NCBI RefSeq assembly: GCF_900186865.1
Contig: NZ_LT906480.1
Location: forward strand, 313,501-377,500
Direction: 5' to 3'
DNA from: Stenotrophomonas maltophilia
GTDB lineage: Bacteria; Pseudomonadota; Gammaproteobacteria; Xanthomonadales; Xanthomonadaceae
DNA: 64,000 nucleotides
Shown: positions 1-7,297 of the stretch, in pieces
Position numbering within the stretch: the stretch's first letter is position 1
How the letters are laid out: each line of letters opens with the position of its first letter
The notes under the pieces: model-generated
Databases searched by the model: none
What the model was told of the DNA's origin: nothing
What the model saw: only the letters and a program-made list of their open reading frames with translations
Translations under genes and position numbers: made by a program

Positions 1-725
1 TCGTACATGGAGCCGGACTTCTGCGCCTTGCCCTCGCGCGCAGCTTCGATCGACGACTCCGACAGCGATTCGTCCATGCCGCGGCGCAGCCAGAACACCA
101 CCACCGCGGCGATGCCTCCGATGCCGAAGGCGATGCGCCAGCCCCACTCGGAGATCTCCGGCTTGCCCCAGAAGGTCAGCATCAGCAGCAGGGTCAGCTG
201 GGCCAGGACATGGCCGCCAACCAGGGTGACGTAGTGGAAGGAGGACAGGAAGCCGCGACGGCCGGGAATGGCGGCCTCGGACATGTAGGTGGCGCTGGCG
301 CCGTACTCGCCGCCGGTGGCGAAGCCCTGCAGCAGGCGCGCGAACAGCAGGATGACTGCGGCCCAGATGCCGATGCTGGCGGCGGTGGGGGTGATGGCGA
401 TCAGGAACGAGCACAGCGCCATCAGCGTGACCGAGACAGTCAGCGCCAACCGACGGCCGTGGCGGTCGGCGAAGCGGCCGAAGAACCAGGCACCGATCGG
501 GCGCATCAGGAACGTGGCGGCGAAGATCGCCCACACGTACATCGTGGAGTTCTTGTCGTCCGGCGAGAAGAACTGCGATTCGAAGTACACGGCGAACACC
601 GAGTACACGTAGACGTCATACCACTCCACCAGGTTGCCGGCGGAGCCTTTGAGGGTATTGGAGATCGACCGGCGCAGCGCGGCGCCGTCGGTGCGGGTGA
701 CAGCGGATTGGGACGTGGTGCTCAT
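1..725 (-). CDS. kgtP: MFS dicarboxylate/alpha-ketoglutarate transporter, 3' part outside window
   Basis: About 241 N-terminal residues of a major facilitator transporter; the rest lies left of the window. The N-terminus has the metabolite/H+ symporter pattern: NLVEWYDVYVYS before the first helix, the loop 2-3 motif FGRFADRHGRR, and LLQGFATGGEYGASATYMSE, which matches the KgtP/ShiA/ProP subfamily. The part after it (GRRGFLSSFHYVTLVGG) resembles E. coli KgtP most closely from memory. The likely role is proton-coupled uptake of a TCA-cycle dicarboxylate across the inner membrane. The ATG at 725 is the only start compatible with the family N-terminus. Substrate is inferred, not shown. Confidence 0.8.
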   Translation of the reverse strand, partial: MSTTSQSAVTRTDGAALRRSISNTLKGSAGNLVEWYDVYVYSVFAVYFESQFFSPDDKNSTMYVWAIFAATFLMRPIGAWFFGRFADRHGRRLALTVSVTLMALCSFLIAITPTAASIGIWAAVILLFARLLQGFATGGEYGASATYMSEAAIPGRRGFLSSFHYVTLVGGHVLAQLTLLLMLTFWGKPEISEWGWRIAFGIGGIAAVVVFWLRRGMDESLSESSIEAAREGKAQKSGSMY

Positions 726-946
726 CCGGGTGGGAATCCTCGATGCGGCGCTTCCGTGCGGGAAAGATCGGTGCCAGCCGCGCGCGGGGCGCTGACGGCC
801 AGCCTCCTAGGTACTGCATCCCACGTCAACGCCGGGTGCCGGAGGGGCGGGGCAGGGCATGGGACCGCACAGGGTGACAGCGCAGGGGGGCAGGGACCAT
901 AGCTAATACGTCGTAAGGAGAGCCGCTGCAGCCCTTCTCGGTAGCC

Positions 947-2074
947 TCAATCAGACGATGTATGCGTTGGTTCAACCGGGGAAACGATGGCAGTCCTGAA
1001 GTTGCTGCGGGCCCACTTCCGCAAAAGTGCTGCCGTGAAGGCCAGAAGCGACAGGGACAGCGCGATCTCCCAGATCGGCACATTCACGTACAGAAGCCGA
1101 ACCGGCATTGCAGCCATTGACGTGAAAGGAAAAAGGGACATTACGTGCATGAATGCACCGTCGGGCGTCCGCAGGCCAGCAAATCCAATCATGATCATCG
1201 TCAGTGGGAAAGCCGGGAGCGTGTTGCGGAAAGCTGAATGCGGTGATCGAATGGCGGTAGCGCACGCGGCGAAAAACCAGTTCCACAGCATGAGCCCCAG
1301 AAGGCAGAACACGAGCAGGCCGAGCATCACCTTCCAACTGCCTTCGGCAAAGGTTGCATCCCCACTCGCCGAACCGGACATCAGCGTCCAACCGATTGCA
1401 CCGTAGACCCCATACACTGCCACCGTCTTCAATCCATGAAGGATGGACGCGGCAACTTTGCAGTCGAGCCAGAGCCCAGGTGGCGCTGCACTCAGGATCA
1501 TTTCTGTAGCATGACCAAAGCGCTCTCCCAGCAGGCCCTGAAAAATCATGCCAAGGCAGCCAAGTATGGCGAGTGTCGTCAGTACCACCATTGCGATTGA
1601 AACAGCGGTCAAGGATGTGTCCGCGAAGACCGCGGTGCCCCGAGAGTCAATGACGCGTAGCGAGACTGGTGAGTCCACCTTCCGAAGCTGGTCACGGGTT
1701 ACACCGAGCAGTGATAGAGAATGTTGACGGTGGAGCGTGTCCAGGCTGCGTTGCAGTTCCCCAAGCCAGCCCGGCGGCTGCTCGGTGTGGAGAATATAGT
1801 CTCCGGCCACCGAGGACAGAATTGGTGGATCGCCTGAGACCCCATCTCCCAGCGCGTCACTGAAGTGGAAGCGCCCCTCGCTCAGGCCCGCTACTGGAGT
1901 GCCTCGCGCATCCAAGTGGACGACGGCTGCAGATTCCCGAGCAAGAATGGCGTCTCCACCCAACTTCACCAATGCGATCACTGCGAGCAATAGAAGACCT
2001 GCAACTTCGCCACGAATGTCCAGGTGCCGTCTGAATTCGAACAGGCTGATCATGAAGAACGGGCTCACTCGCAT
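947..2074 (-). CDS. ABC-2-type transporter permease of a peptide cassette
   Basis: 375 residues with a membrane anchor near residues 22-40, a roughly 115-residue extracytoplasmic stretch, and about five hydrophobic segments in the C-terminal half. This is the ABC-2/NatB architecture (large external loop after the first helix). The start overlaps the 3' end of the ATPase gene by 10 bp, so the two are translationally coupled and should form one transporter. It is last in a minus-strand cassette starting at the peptide genes near 5.0 kb; the likely job is export of, or self-protection against, those peptides. I see no clear terminator between its stop and the kgtP start. Family assignment rests on topology and the ATPase partner. 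Confidence 0.75.
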   Translation of the reverse strand: MRVSPFFMISLFEFRRHLDIRGEVAGLLLLAVIALVKLGGDAILARESAAVVHLDARGTPVAGLSEGRFHFSDALGDGVSGDPPILSSVAGDYILHTEQPPGWLGELQRSLDTLHRQHSLSLLGVTRDQLRKVDSPVSLRVIDSRGTAVFADTSLTAVSIAMVVLTTLAILGCLGMIFQGLLGERFGHATEMILSAAPPGLWLDCKVAASILHGLKTVAVYGVYGAIGWTLMSGSASGDATFAEGSWKVMLGLLVFCLLGLMLWNWFFAACATAIRSPHSAFRNTLPAFPLTMIMIGFAGLRTPDGAFMHVMSLFPFTSMAAMPVRLLYVNVPIWEIALSLSLLAFTAALLRKWARSNFRTAIVSPVEPTHTSSD

Positions 2075-2820
2075 AAGCTTTTCTCCGGTCGAAGGTCATG
2101 CGGGGAGGACTCGCAATGCAGAGGATGAGAGAGCGCCACGATGCGGGTAGGGTGAAGGTCCTGCGACGTGGCGGGATGAAGCTGTCCATCCCTCAGCATG
2201 AGAATCCTTCTGGCGAGGCGCTGAAGCAACTCAATGTGGTGGGCGGAAAGCACAACGGCTGTACCTTGGCGTGCCGCACGATTGATGAGGTCGGCAACGG
2301 CAATCTGGTTTACAGGGTCCAGTCCCGAGAACGGCTCATCAAGGATCAGGACGCCCGGGTCGTGAAGCATGCAGGCGGCGAGCTGCAGCTTCTGCAGGTT
2401 GCCCTTGGAGAGGCTGGATACTCGATTTGAGGCGCGCGCCAGCAGCCCTATTTCTTCAAGCCACACATCGCGTGCCTTCACCGCCTGCTTTCCTGACATC
2501 CCTCTCAGTCGCGCCCAGAACTCCAGCGTCCTTCCAACGGTGACTTCGGAGAAGAGACTGCGCGATTCGGGCAGATAGCCAATATCCACGTACGGTACGC
2601 TGGCGGTGTCGGCTTCGGTTCCAAAAGCTACGGTTCCGGAATCGGCAGGAATGAGATGGCAGAGGATACGGAAGAGCGTCGTCTTGCCAACGCCATTGGC
2701 ACCGATGATGCCAACGATCTCCCCTGGAGGTACGCAAAGATCGAGGTCCCGCAGCACGACCCTCTCGCCAAACCGCTTGCAGACCTGCTCAGCGAGAAGC
2801 ATGGCGGGACCTCTCTTCAA
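2065..2820 (-). CDS. ABC transporter ATP-binding protein of a peptide cassette
   Basis: 251 residues, single nucleotide-binding domain. Visible motifs are Walker A GANGVGKTT, the signature LSKGNLQKLQ (a variant of LSGGQ with Lys for the first Gly), Walker B VLILDEP and the H-loop SAHH. It resembles NatA/CcmA-type exporter ATPases. It overlaps the upstream gene by 32 bp; an internal ATG at 2802 (MLLAEQV) is an alternative start that gives a more typical N-terminus. The overlap with the permease downstream implies a coupled two-gene transporter. It probably powers export or immunity for the small peptides at the head of the cassette; substrate is inferred from context. Confidence 0.88.
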   Translation of the reverse strand: MKRGPAMLLAEQVCKRFGERVVLRDLDLCVPPGEIVGIIGANGVGKTTLFRILCHLIPADSGTVAFGTEADTASVPYVDIGYLPESRSLFSEVTVGRTLEFWARLRGMSGKQAVKARDVWLEEIGLLARASNRVSSLSKGNLQKLQLAACMLHDPGVLILDEPFSGLDPVNQIAVADLINRAARQGTAVVLSAHHIELLQRLARRILMLRDGQLHPATSQDLHPTRIVALSHPLHCESSPHDLRPEKSLCE

Positions 2821-3715
2821 AACCGTCAGCCAATTGGCGGGCTCTGGATCGCATGAACAGGCTGTGCCTGGACTGGACCATGGTGGTCAACTGAAGGGCG
2901 GCTTCGGGGGTTGGCGAGTTCGCAATCAGGGCTTCCAGTGCAGCCATGCGCACTCGGTCCATCGGGTGGCTCCTGAAAATATCGCGAAGCAGTTGCTGCG
3001 AATCCCCATCTTCCGTCGCAGCCGCGATCATGAAAATGGCCGCAGCGCTGGAGCGGTTGATGATCTGCGAAATCGTGCCGGTTCCAGGTTCGAACTCGTA
3101 CTGGTCCATGGTTACACTTCTCAGTGAGTGCTCCATGATGTTGATGCTTACCGAGAAGCTTTCTGGTGCCATTTGTTGGTGGACATCCTGGAATGCCCTG
3201 TACAGCAGCATGCTTCCCTTGTTGAGCTGGGATCGTTCCATGAACCTGAGATCGACACTTTCTCCGGGAATTCCGCAAACAGACGCGTAGTCGTACTCGA
3301 AGTAGTCACTTATGTACCCCGGTCCCTGATATCCGATGGTCAGGAAATTGAAGTTGTGGTCGTGCGGAATGCCATAGAAAAACGTGCTGTGCCCACTTGC
3401 AGCAAGGATCTCGTCCTCATGGCCAGGCCAGAAGCATGCGCGGATGAAGTAGCTCTGGCCCGAGACCTGTGGGGCATGGAGCATCAGGACCTGGGGTGTG
3501 TAGTCGTTATCGACCTGAATGCTTTTCGAATCCTTGAGTTCCTTGCAGATGATCTCGCTCAGGAATGTCTGGTTGTTGCCCAGCTTCCTCAGCACGGGGG
3601 CCACTGAGATCATCGACTCTTGGTCGCGGGGATCGAACGCCGAATCGTGTAGGTAGTCCACGAGTTCCATCAGGCCGATCGAATCCTGGGACGTGTCTTC
3701 AATGCGGATTGGCAT
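2789..3715 (-). CDS. Unknown protein: cupin-like core with HEAT-like C-terminus
   Basis: 308 residues, not recognised as a named family. The middle (about residues 85-195) is predicted beta-rich and carries a cupin-like metal-ligand pattern: H118-D119-H120, then E140 and H179, around IPHDHNFNFLTIGYQGPGY. Residues 250-300 form two amphipathic helices beginning HPMDRVRMAALEAL, HEAT-like. The same C-terminal pattern occurs in the neighbouring upstream protein, so the pair look paralogous in design. There is no signal peptide or membrane helix, so it is likely cytoplasmic. A Shine-Dalgarno AAGGA lies about 12 nt before the ATG, 6 nt after the upstream stop. Base composition is visibly lower in GC than flanking genes. 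A peptide-modifying oxygenase/epimerase-like or a structural role would be a guess. Confidence 0.7.
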   Translation of the reverse strand: MPIRIEDTSQDSIGLMELVDYLHDSAFDPRDQESMISVAPVLRKLGNNQTFLSEIICKELKDSKSIQVDNDYTPQVLMLHAPQVSGQSYFIRACFWPGHEDEILAASGHSTFFYGIPHDHNFNFLTIGYQGPGYISDYFEYDYASVCGIPGESVDLRFMERSQLNKGSMLLYRAFQDVHQQMAPESFSVSINIMEHSLRSVTMDQYEFEPGTGTISQIINRSSAAAIFMIAAATEDGDSQQLLRDIFRSHPMDRVRMAALEALIANSPTPEAALQLTTMVQSRHSLFMRSRARQLADGFEERSRHASR

Positions 3716-3721
3716 GGTTGC

Positions 3722-4672
3722 TCATCCTTGTTCCAGTGAGCGGGTCGCAAGCTTCCTGATCTCTTCGTTCACATCGTTCTCCCTCATTTCCTTGAGTCGC
3801 TCGGATGCCGCTGCCGGGTCAACGCGGTAGAGCGATCTCAGCGCGTTCCAGCGAACGAATGTCGTCGGATGGCGCGACATGTCCAGCAAGGCTCCGGTGT
3901 TGTCGCTCCCCCGCAGGTAGGACAATGCTGTCGCGATGATCTGGAGCCGGGAGTCGGTTACGCTTGTCGCCGTGCAGCCGACGAGCTTTCCGGACTGCAG
4001 GGAGAAGTGCTGAGTGACCTCGGACCTTGATCTGGACGAGAGGCAGACAATCATCGACGTCGGACTGGAGCCATGTAGAAGGTGCATTCCCTGCCTGCCG
4101 CCCTCAAGGAACAGATGGTCACCAGAAGCCGACTGCCCTCGACTAGGCGGGCCCAGCCGCGGGTCGGATTCGTCACCGGTGTGGACCGGGTATACCTGAT
4201 ACTCGACGCCGGGCGTATCCGTGAAGAACACCAGTGAGTCCGTGCCGTTGATGGTGATTCCGGTTTCGACACCGGCCTGGAATGCTGCAGCTGCCTGAAG
4301 TGGCGAGCTCTGCATGTAGTGCACGTCCACGAACTCGTCCTTGTATATGACCATTCCCGCCAGTGGAGGCTTGACGAAGAATTTCCCCGGCGTCGCATAC
4401 AGTGGACTGCCCATGTGGCTCCGGCACTCATCGTGGAAGAAGTCGCGCAGGATTACCTGATCGAACTCACGGCATATCGAAAGCATGGATTGACGGTTTG
4501 TCGAGGTGTCCCCACTTCCATTGATCAGCGATCCCCATTGGCGAATACGTGCCGCACGTCCAGTGGCCTCGAGCACGCCCAAGAGCGACGATCTCCTTCC
4601 GAATATCTCCGTCAGTGCAGACAGTTCTGCAGGATCATCCGCGAGTTCCAACATTCGAGCTGGATCTTTCAT
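3722..4672 (-). CDS. Unknown protein: degenerate cupin-like core with HEAT-like C-terminus
   Basis: 316 residues, family not recognised. An N-terminal helical part (1-80) is followed by a beta-rich region (95-240) without the His-x-His ligand pair of its neighbour. The C-terminus (about 268-313) repeats the neighbour's pattern: HPTTFVRWNALRSL, a gap, then a second helix with NEEIRKLATRSL. The ATG at 4672 is chosen because a GGAG lies 5 nt upstream (4678-4681), directly next to a perfect 12-bp hairpin; longer upstream extensions would run through that hairpin. No signal peptide or transmembrane segment. It sits first after the two peptide genes, so a role in maturation or immunity for those peptides is the obvious hypothesis. 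It may be the non-catalytic partner of the downstream protein. Confidence 0.68.
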   Translation of the reverse strand: MKDPARMLELADDPAELSALTEIFGRRSSLLGVLEATGRAARIRQWGSLINGSGDTSTNRQSMLSICREFDQVILRDFFHDECRSHMGSPLYATPGKFFVKPPLAGMVIYKDEFVDVHYMQSSPLQAAAAFQAGVETGITINGTDSLVFFTDTPGVEYQVYPVHTGDESDPRLGPPSRGQSASGDHLFLEGGRQGMHLLHGSSPTSMIVCLSSRSRSEVTQHFSLQSGKLVGCTATSVTDSRLQIIATALSYLRGSDNTGALLDMSRHPTTFVRWNALRSLYRVDPAAASERLKEMRENDVNEEIRKLATRSLEQG

Positions 4673-4684
4673 ATTGTCTCCGGA

Positions 4685-4711
4685 GGGTGGGTCGGATGAT
4701 CCGACCCACCC
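4685..4711 (-). terminator. Perfect 12-bp hairpin between peptide genes and downstream genes (attenuator-like)
   Basis: Twelve-base arms (4685-4696 and 4700-4711) pair perfectly around a TGA loop. It lies 10 bp beyond the peptide stop codon and 3 bp before the Shine-Dalgarno of the next gene. There is no T-run, so full termination is doubtful. It more likely reduces read-through, stabilises the peptide mRNA or hides the downstream ribosome site, which would make peptide in excess of the processing proteins. Confidence 0.6.
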
Positions 4712-4721
4712 GAGTGGGATA

Positions 4722-4865
4722 TCACTTCGGATGGATGCCCCGGTTGATGAGAATGCCGACAACGATGCCGACAGCTGCGCAGCCTGCTCCGGTTGTCTCA
4801 ATCAAGATGCACGAACCGTGCATCCCTACCGATCTGGCCTGCTTGGGTAGTGCTTTCGGTTCCAC
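4722..4865 (-). CDS. Small hydrophobic peptide 2 (47 aa), putative bacteriocin-like/RiPP precursor
   Basis: GTG start at 4865 chosen because GAGGAG (4872-4877) lies 6 nt upstream. That Shine-Dalgarno overlaps the TGA stop of the first peptide gene (4876-4878), giving tight translational coupling. The product has a charged N-terminal part (Lys4, Lys8, Arg11), then a hydrophobic Gly-rich segment with Cys19 and Cys29, and a GIVVG (GxxxG) helix-packing motif at 33-37, ending in Arg42 to Lys47. No double-glycine leader and no classic signal peptidase site is evident. Size, hydrophobicity, tandem arrangement and the nearby ABC transporter fit a membrane-active peptide or modified precursor. An ordinary small membrane protein is the alternative. 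Confidence 0.55.
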   Translation of the reverse strand: MEPKALPKQARSVGMHGSCILIETTGAGCAAVGIVVGILINRGIHPK

Positions 4866-4875
4866 GGGATGCTCC

Positions 4876-4998
4876 TCAGATGGGCAGGACGGCAATGACG
4901 ATTGCAACGGCAATCAGGACCGGTTCAATGGGTGAGCACAGCAATGAAGCACCAGCAACTCCCACCGGCATTGCGAGTGGAGGCGGTATGCAGGTCAT
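4876..4998 (-). CDS. Small hydrophobic peptide 1 (40 aa), putative bacteriocin-like/RiPP precursor
   Basis: ATG at 4998 is preceded by AGGAG (5006-5010) at 7 nt spacing, a strong site. The 40-residue product starts MTCIPPPLAMPVGVAGAS, has Cys3 and Cys21, one acidic residue (Glu25) and no basic residue, and ends in a long aliphatic stretch (residues 27-38, mostly Val/Ile/Ala) with Pro39-Ile40. Its stop overlaps the ribosome site of the second peptide gene. The two make a tandem pair of unlike hydrophobic peptides at the head of a transporter cassette. It could be half of a two-peptide bacteriocin, a modified peptide precursor, or a small membrane subunit. Too short for homology to be judged by eye. 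Confidence 0.52.
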   Translation of the reverse strand: MTCIPPPLAMPVGVAGASLLCSPIEPVLIAVAIVIAVLPI

Positions 4999-5291
4999 GG
5001 TGGTTCTCCTGTTCAGGTCATTGGCCCAACACCTGCTGGGCAAGTCCGTTCTCAGTGATCGGAGCAATCCTTTCCTTGATCGGCATCTCACTTGTGTTCG
5101 GCGGGGTGCGATACGTCAGCTTGGATGACACTGCCACCCGCCTGGCGGCGCAACAGACGTCGGGGTTTGTCTCAACCCTGTCGAGGGAAAACCCGGCGCC
5201 TTTGTAGGTGCAAATCAGCGTGCCCGGAACCGGGGTTATTTCCGTCAGCCGAACGATCTAGAATCCGTTTTTCCCCGCCCGCTGGTGCGTC
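4999..5291. promoter_or_regulatory. Divergent intergenic region between peptide cassette and EamA gene
   Basis: 293 bp that must hold the leftward promoter of the peptide cassette and the rightward promoter of the transporter at 5292. I see no convincing -35/-10 pair. A rightward open frame through this stretch (ending 5207) encodes a hydrophobic segment but has no ribosome site, so it is not called. Confidence 0.4.
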
Positions 5292-6197
5292 ATGTCGGCT
5301 TCCCCTGTTCCCTTTGCGGCTGCCCCCCGGGGTGGCCTTGTCGCGCTGGCATTGCTGCTGGTCTACGTGGTCTGGGGCTCGACCTACCTGGGCATCGCCA
5401 AGGCCCTGCACGGCGGCGCGCTGCCGCTGACGATGGTTTCCGGCAGCCGGTTCATCATTGCCGGTGGCCTGATGTTCCTGGCCTTGCGCCTGTTCTGGAA
5501 GATGCCGAACCCGACCCTGCGGCAGTGGCGCAACCTGGTGGTGATGGGCGTGACCATGCTGGTGCTGGGCAACGGCATGGTGGTGCTGGCCGAGCGTGAG
5601 GTGTCCTCGGGCCTGGCCGCGACAGCGGTGGCCTCGGTGCCGCTGTGGATGGCGCTGTTCTCGGCGCTGCGCGGGCAGCATGCCAGCCGCGGTGAGTGGC
5701 TGGGCATCGCCATCGGCTTCCTCGGCGTAGTCTGGCTCAACGCCGGCAGCAGCCTGACGGCCTCGCCGACCGGGCTGGTGCTGCTGCTGATCGCGCCGAT
5801 CGGCTGGGCCTTCGGTTCGGTGTGGGCGCGCGGCCTGGACCTGCCGGGCCCGTTCATGACCGCCGCCGGGCAGATGATCTGCGGTGGCGTGCTGCTGGTG
5901 CTGATCGGCCTGGCGGTCGGCGAGCGCCCGACCACGCTGCCCGATACCGGTGGCCTGCTGGCGATGGCCTACCTGTGCGTGTTCGGTTCCATCGTTGCCT
6001 TCACCGCCTACGTCTGGCTGCTGCAGAACGTGCGGCCGGCGCTGGCCGGCAGCTATGCGTACGTCAATCCGGTGATCGCGGTGCTGCTGGGCGCGCTGCT
6101 CAACGGCGAGCGCTTCGGCTGGCGCGACCTGCTGGCGATGGCGGTGATTCTCCTGGGTGTGGTGGTGCTGACAATGGCAAGGACGAGAAAGAAGTGA
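5292..6197 (+). CDS. EamA-family (DMT) transporter, YedA-like
   Basis: 301 residues with about ten transmembrane helices arranged as two EamA repeats. The opening LLVYVVWGSTYLGIAKAL is the typical first helix of the drug/metabolite exporters YedA/RhaT-like, and the second repeat ends in LLNGERFGWRDLLAMAVILLG. An inner-membrane efflux or solute transporter; YedA itself has no firm substrate. The stop is 2 bp before the ATG of the next EamA gene, so the two are likely co-transcribed. Two adjacent but dissimilar DMT transporters suggest old lateral pairing rather than recent duplication. Confidence 0.87.
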   Translation: MSASPVPFAAAPRGGLVALALLLVYVVWGSTYLGIAKALHGGALPLTMVSGSRFIIAGGLMFLALRLFWKMPNPTLRQWRNLVVMGVTMLVLGNGMVVLAEREVSSGLAATAVASVPLWMALFSALRGQHASRGEWLGIAIGFLGVVWLNAGSSLTASPTGLVLLLIAPIGWAFGSVWARGLDLPGPFMTAAGQMICGGVLLVLIGLAVGERPTTLPDTGGLLAMAYLCVFGSIVAFTAYVWLLQNVRPALAGSYAYVNPVIAVLLGALLNGERFGWRDLLAMAVILLGVVVLTMARTRKK

Positions 6198-6199
6198 GC

Positions 6200-7090
6200 A
6201 TGGAAGAGAAAGAACAACGCCGGGGCCTGCTGGTCACCGCATCCACCTTCGTGATCTGGGGCCTGGTGCCGGTCTATTGGCACCTGCTCAACGAGGTACC
6301 CTCGTTCCAGATCATCGCCCACCGCATCATCTGGAGCACCGTGATGGTGCTGGGCTGGCTCTTGATCAGCTCGCGCCTGGGCTGGTGGCAGAAGATCGCC
6401 GCGCAGCCGCGCGCGCTGCCGATCCTGCTGGTGTCGAGCCTGACCATCGCCTTCAACTGGGGCCTGTACATCTGGGCGGTCAACGCCGGCCATGTGATCG
6501 AGACCAGCCTGGGCTACTTCATCAACCCGCTGGTGAACGTGCTGCTGGGCGTGCTGGTGCTGAAGGAGCGGCTGCGGCGCCTGCAGTGGGTGGCGGTGGC
6601 GATGGCGGCGGTGGGCGTGGCCTGGCTGACCATCGACGCGGGTACGCCGCCGTGGATCGCGCTGGGCCTGGCCTGTTCGTTCGGCCTGTATGGCCTGCTG
6701 CGCAAGCTGGTCTCGGTCGATCCGGTGGCCGGCCTGGGCGTGGAGAGCATGTACCTGTTCCTGCCGGCGCTGGCCTTCGCGATCTGGGCGGAAAACGGCC
6801 ATGGCGGCGCGTTCTTCCATGGCTGGGGCTGGCGCAATGACCTGCTGCTGGTCTTCGGTGGCGCAGTGACCGCAGTGCCGCTGATCGGTTTCGCCTACGG
6901 CGTGAAGCGCATCCCGCTGTCGCTGGTCGGCATCCTGCAGTACATCGCGCCGAGCCTGCAGCTGCTGCTGGGCGTGTTCTTCTTCCACGAAGCGTTCGAT
7001 ACTGCCAAGGCGATCGGCTTCGCCGCGATCTGGGCCGGCCTGATCCTGTTCGTCGGTGACAACATCCGCACGATGCGCGCCAAGCGCTAG
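6200..7090 (+). CDS. rarD: EamA-family transporter RarD
   Basis: 296 residues, about ten transmembrane helices. The N-terminal GLLVTASTFVIWGLVPVYWHLL and RIIWSTVMVLGWLL match the RarD (chloramphenicol-sensitive protein) subfamily. ATG at 6200 sits 2 bp after the upstream stop; an open frame extends much further upstream but only as an out-of-frame shadow of the YedA-like gene. RarD proteins are inner-membrane permeases of uncertain substrate. Followed by a paired inverted repeat and a terminator. Confidence 0.85.
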   Translation: MEEKEQRRGLLVTASTFVIWGLVPVYWHLLNEVPSFQIIAHRIIWSTVMVLGWLLISSRLGWWQKIAAQPRALPILLVSSLTIAFNWGLYIWAVNAGHVIETSLGYFINPLVNVLLGVLVLKERLRRLQWVAVAMAAVGVAWLTIDAGTPPWIALGLACSFGLYGLLRKLVSVDPVAGLGVESMYLFLPALAFAIWAENGHGGAFFHGWGWRNDLLLVFGGAVTAVPLIGFAYGVKRIPLSLVGILQYIAPSLQLLLGVFFFHEAFDTAKAIGFAAIWAGLILFVGDNIRTMRAKR

Positions 7091-7106
7091 CGCCGGCGGG
7101 GCTGCG

Positions 7107-7198
7107 GGGTCGGATCCCTCCGCAACGCGGAGGGCTCTGACCCTGTTCTATCCGTCGCGTGGGGTCAGAGCCCTTCGCAGGGCGAAGGGATCCGACCC
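7107..7198. repeat. Pair of 37-bp repeat units in inverted orientation
   Basis: Unit one (7107-7143) and unit two (7162-7198) begin and end with GGGTC...GACCC, and each contains an internal short stem. The reverse complement of the first matches the second at nearly every position except the central loop. This forms a large imperfect palindrome between convergent genes (rarD and the TonB receptor). It resembles REP-type intergenic repeats but lacks the GTAG head of SMAG units. Confidence 0.8.
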
Positions 7199-7208
7199 GC
7201 TTCCACCC

Positions 7209-7240
7209 AAAAAAGAACGGCGCCCCGAAGGGCGCCGTTC
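7209..7240 (-). terminator. Rho-independent terminator of the TonB receptor gene
   Basis: Eleven-base GC-rich stem (7215-7225 with 7230-7240) with a CGAA/TTCG tetraloop, followed on the minus strand by six T. It lies 58 bp after the stop of the leftward TonB receptor gene. On the plus strand the stem could also stop rarD transcripts. Confidence 0.85.
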
Positions 7241-7297
7241 TGCTTCCATCCACCGCCAGGAGAGAGAGATGGCGGTGGCGGGAACGCGGTTGCAGGC

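Noticed and set aside
4902..5207. Plus-strand frame with a hydrophobic C-terminal segment upstream of the YedA-like gene
   Set aside because: No ribosome site at any start, and it overlaps the better supported peptide gene on the minus strand. A remnant of a small membrane protein cannot be excluded.
5696..6199. N-terminal extension of RarD reaching back to 5696
   Set aside because: The upstream frame is a shadow of the YedA-like gene; RarD family proteins start at the ATG at 6200.
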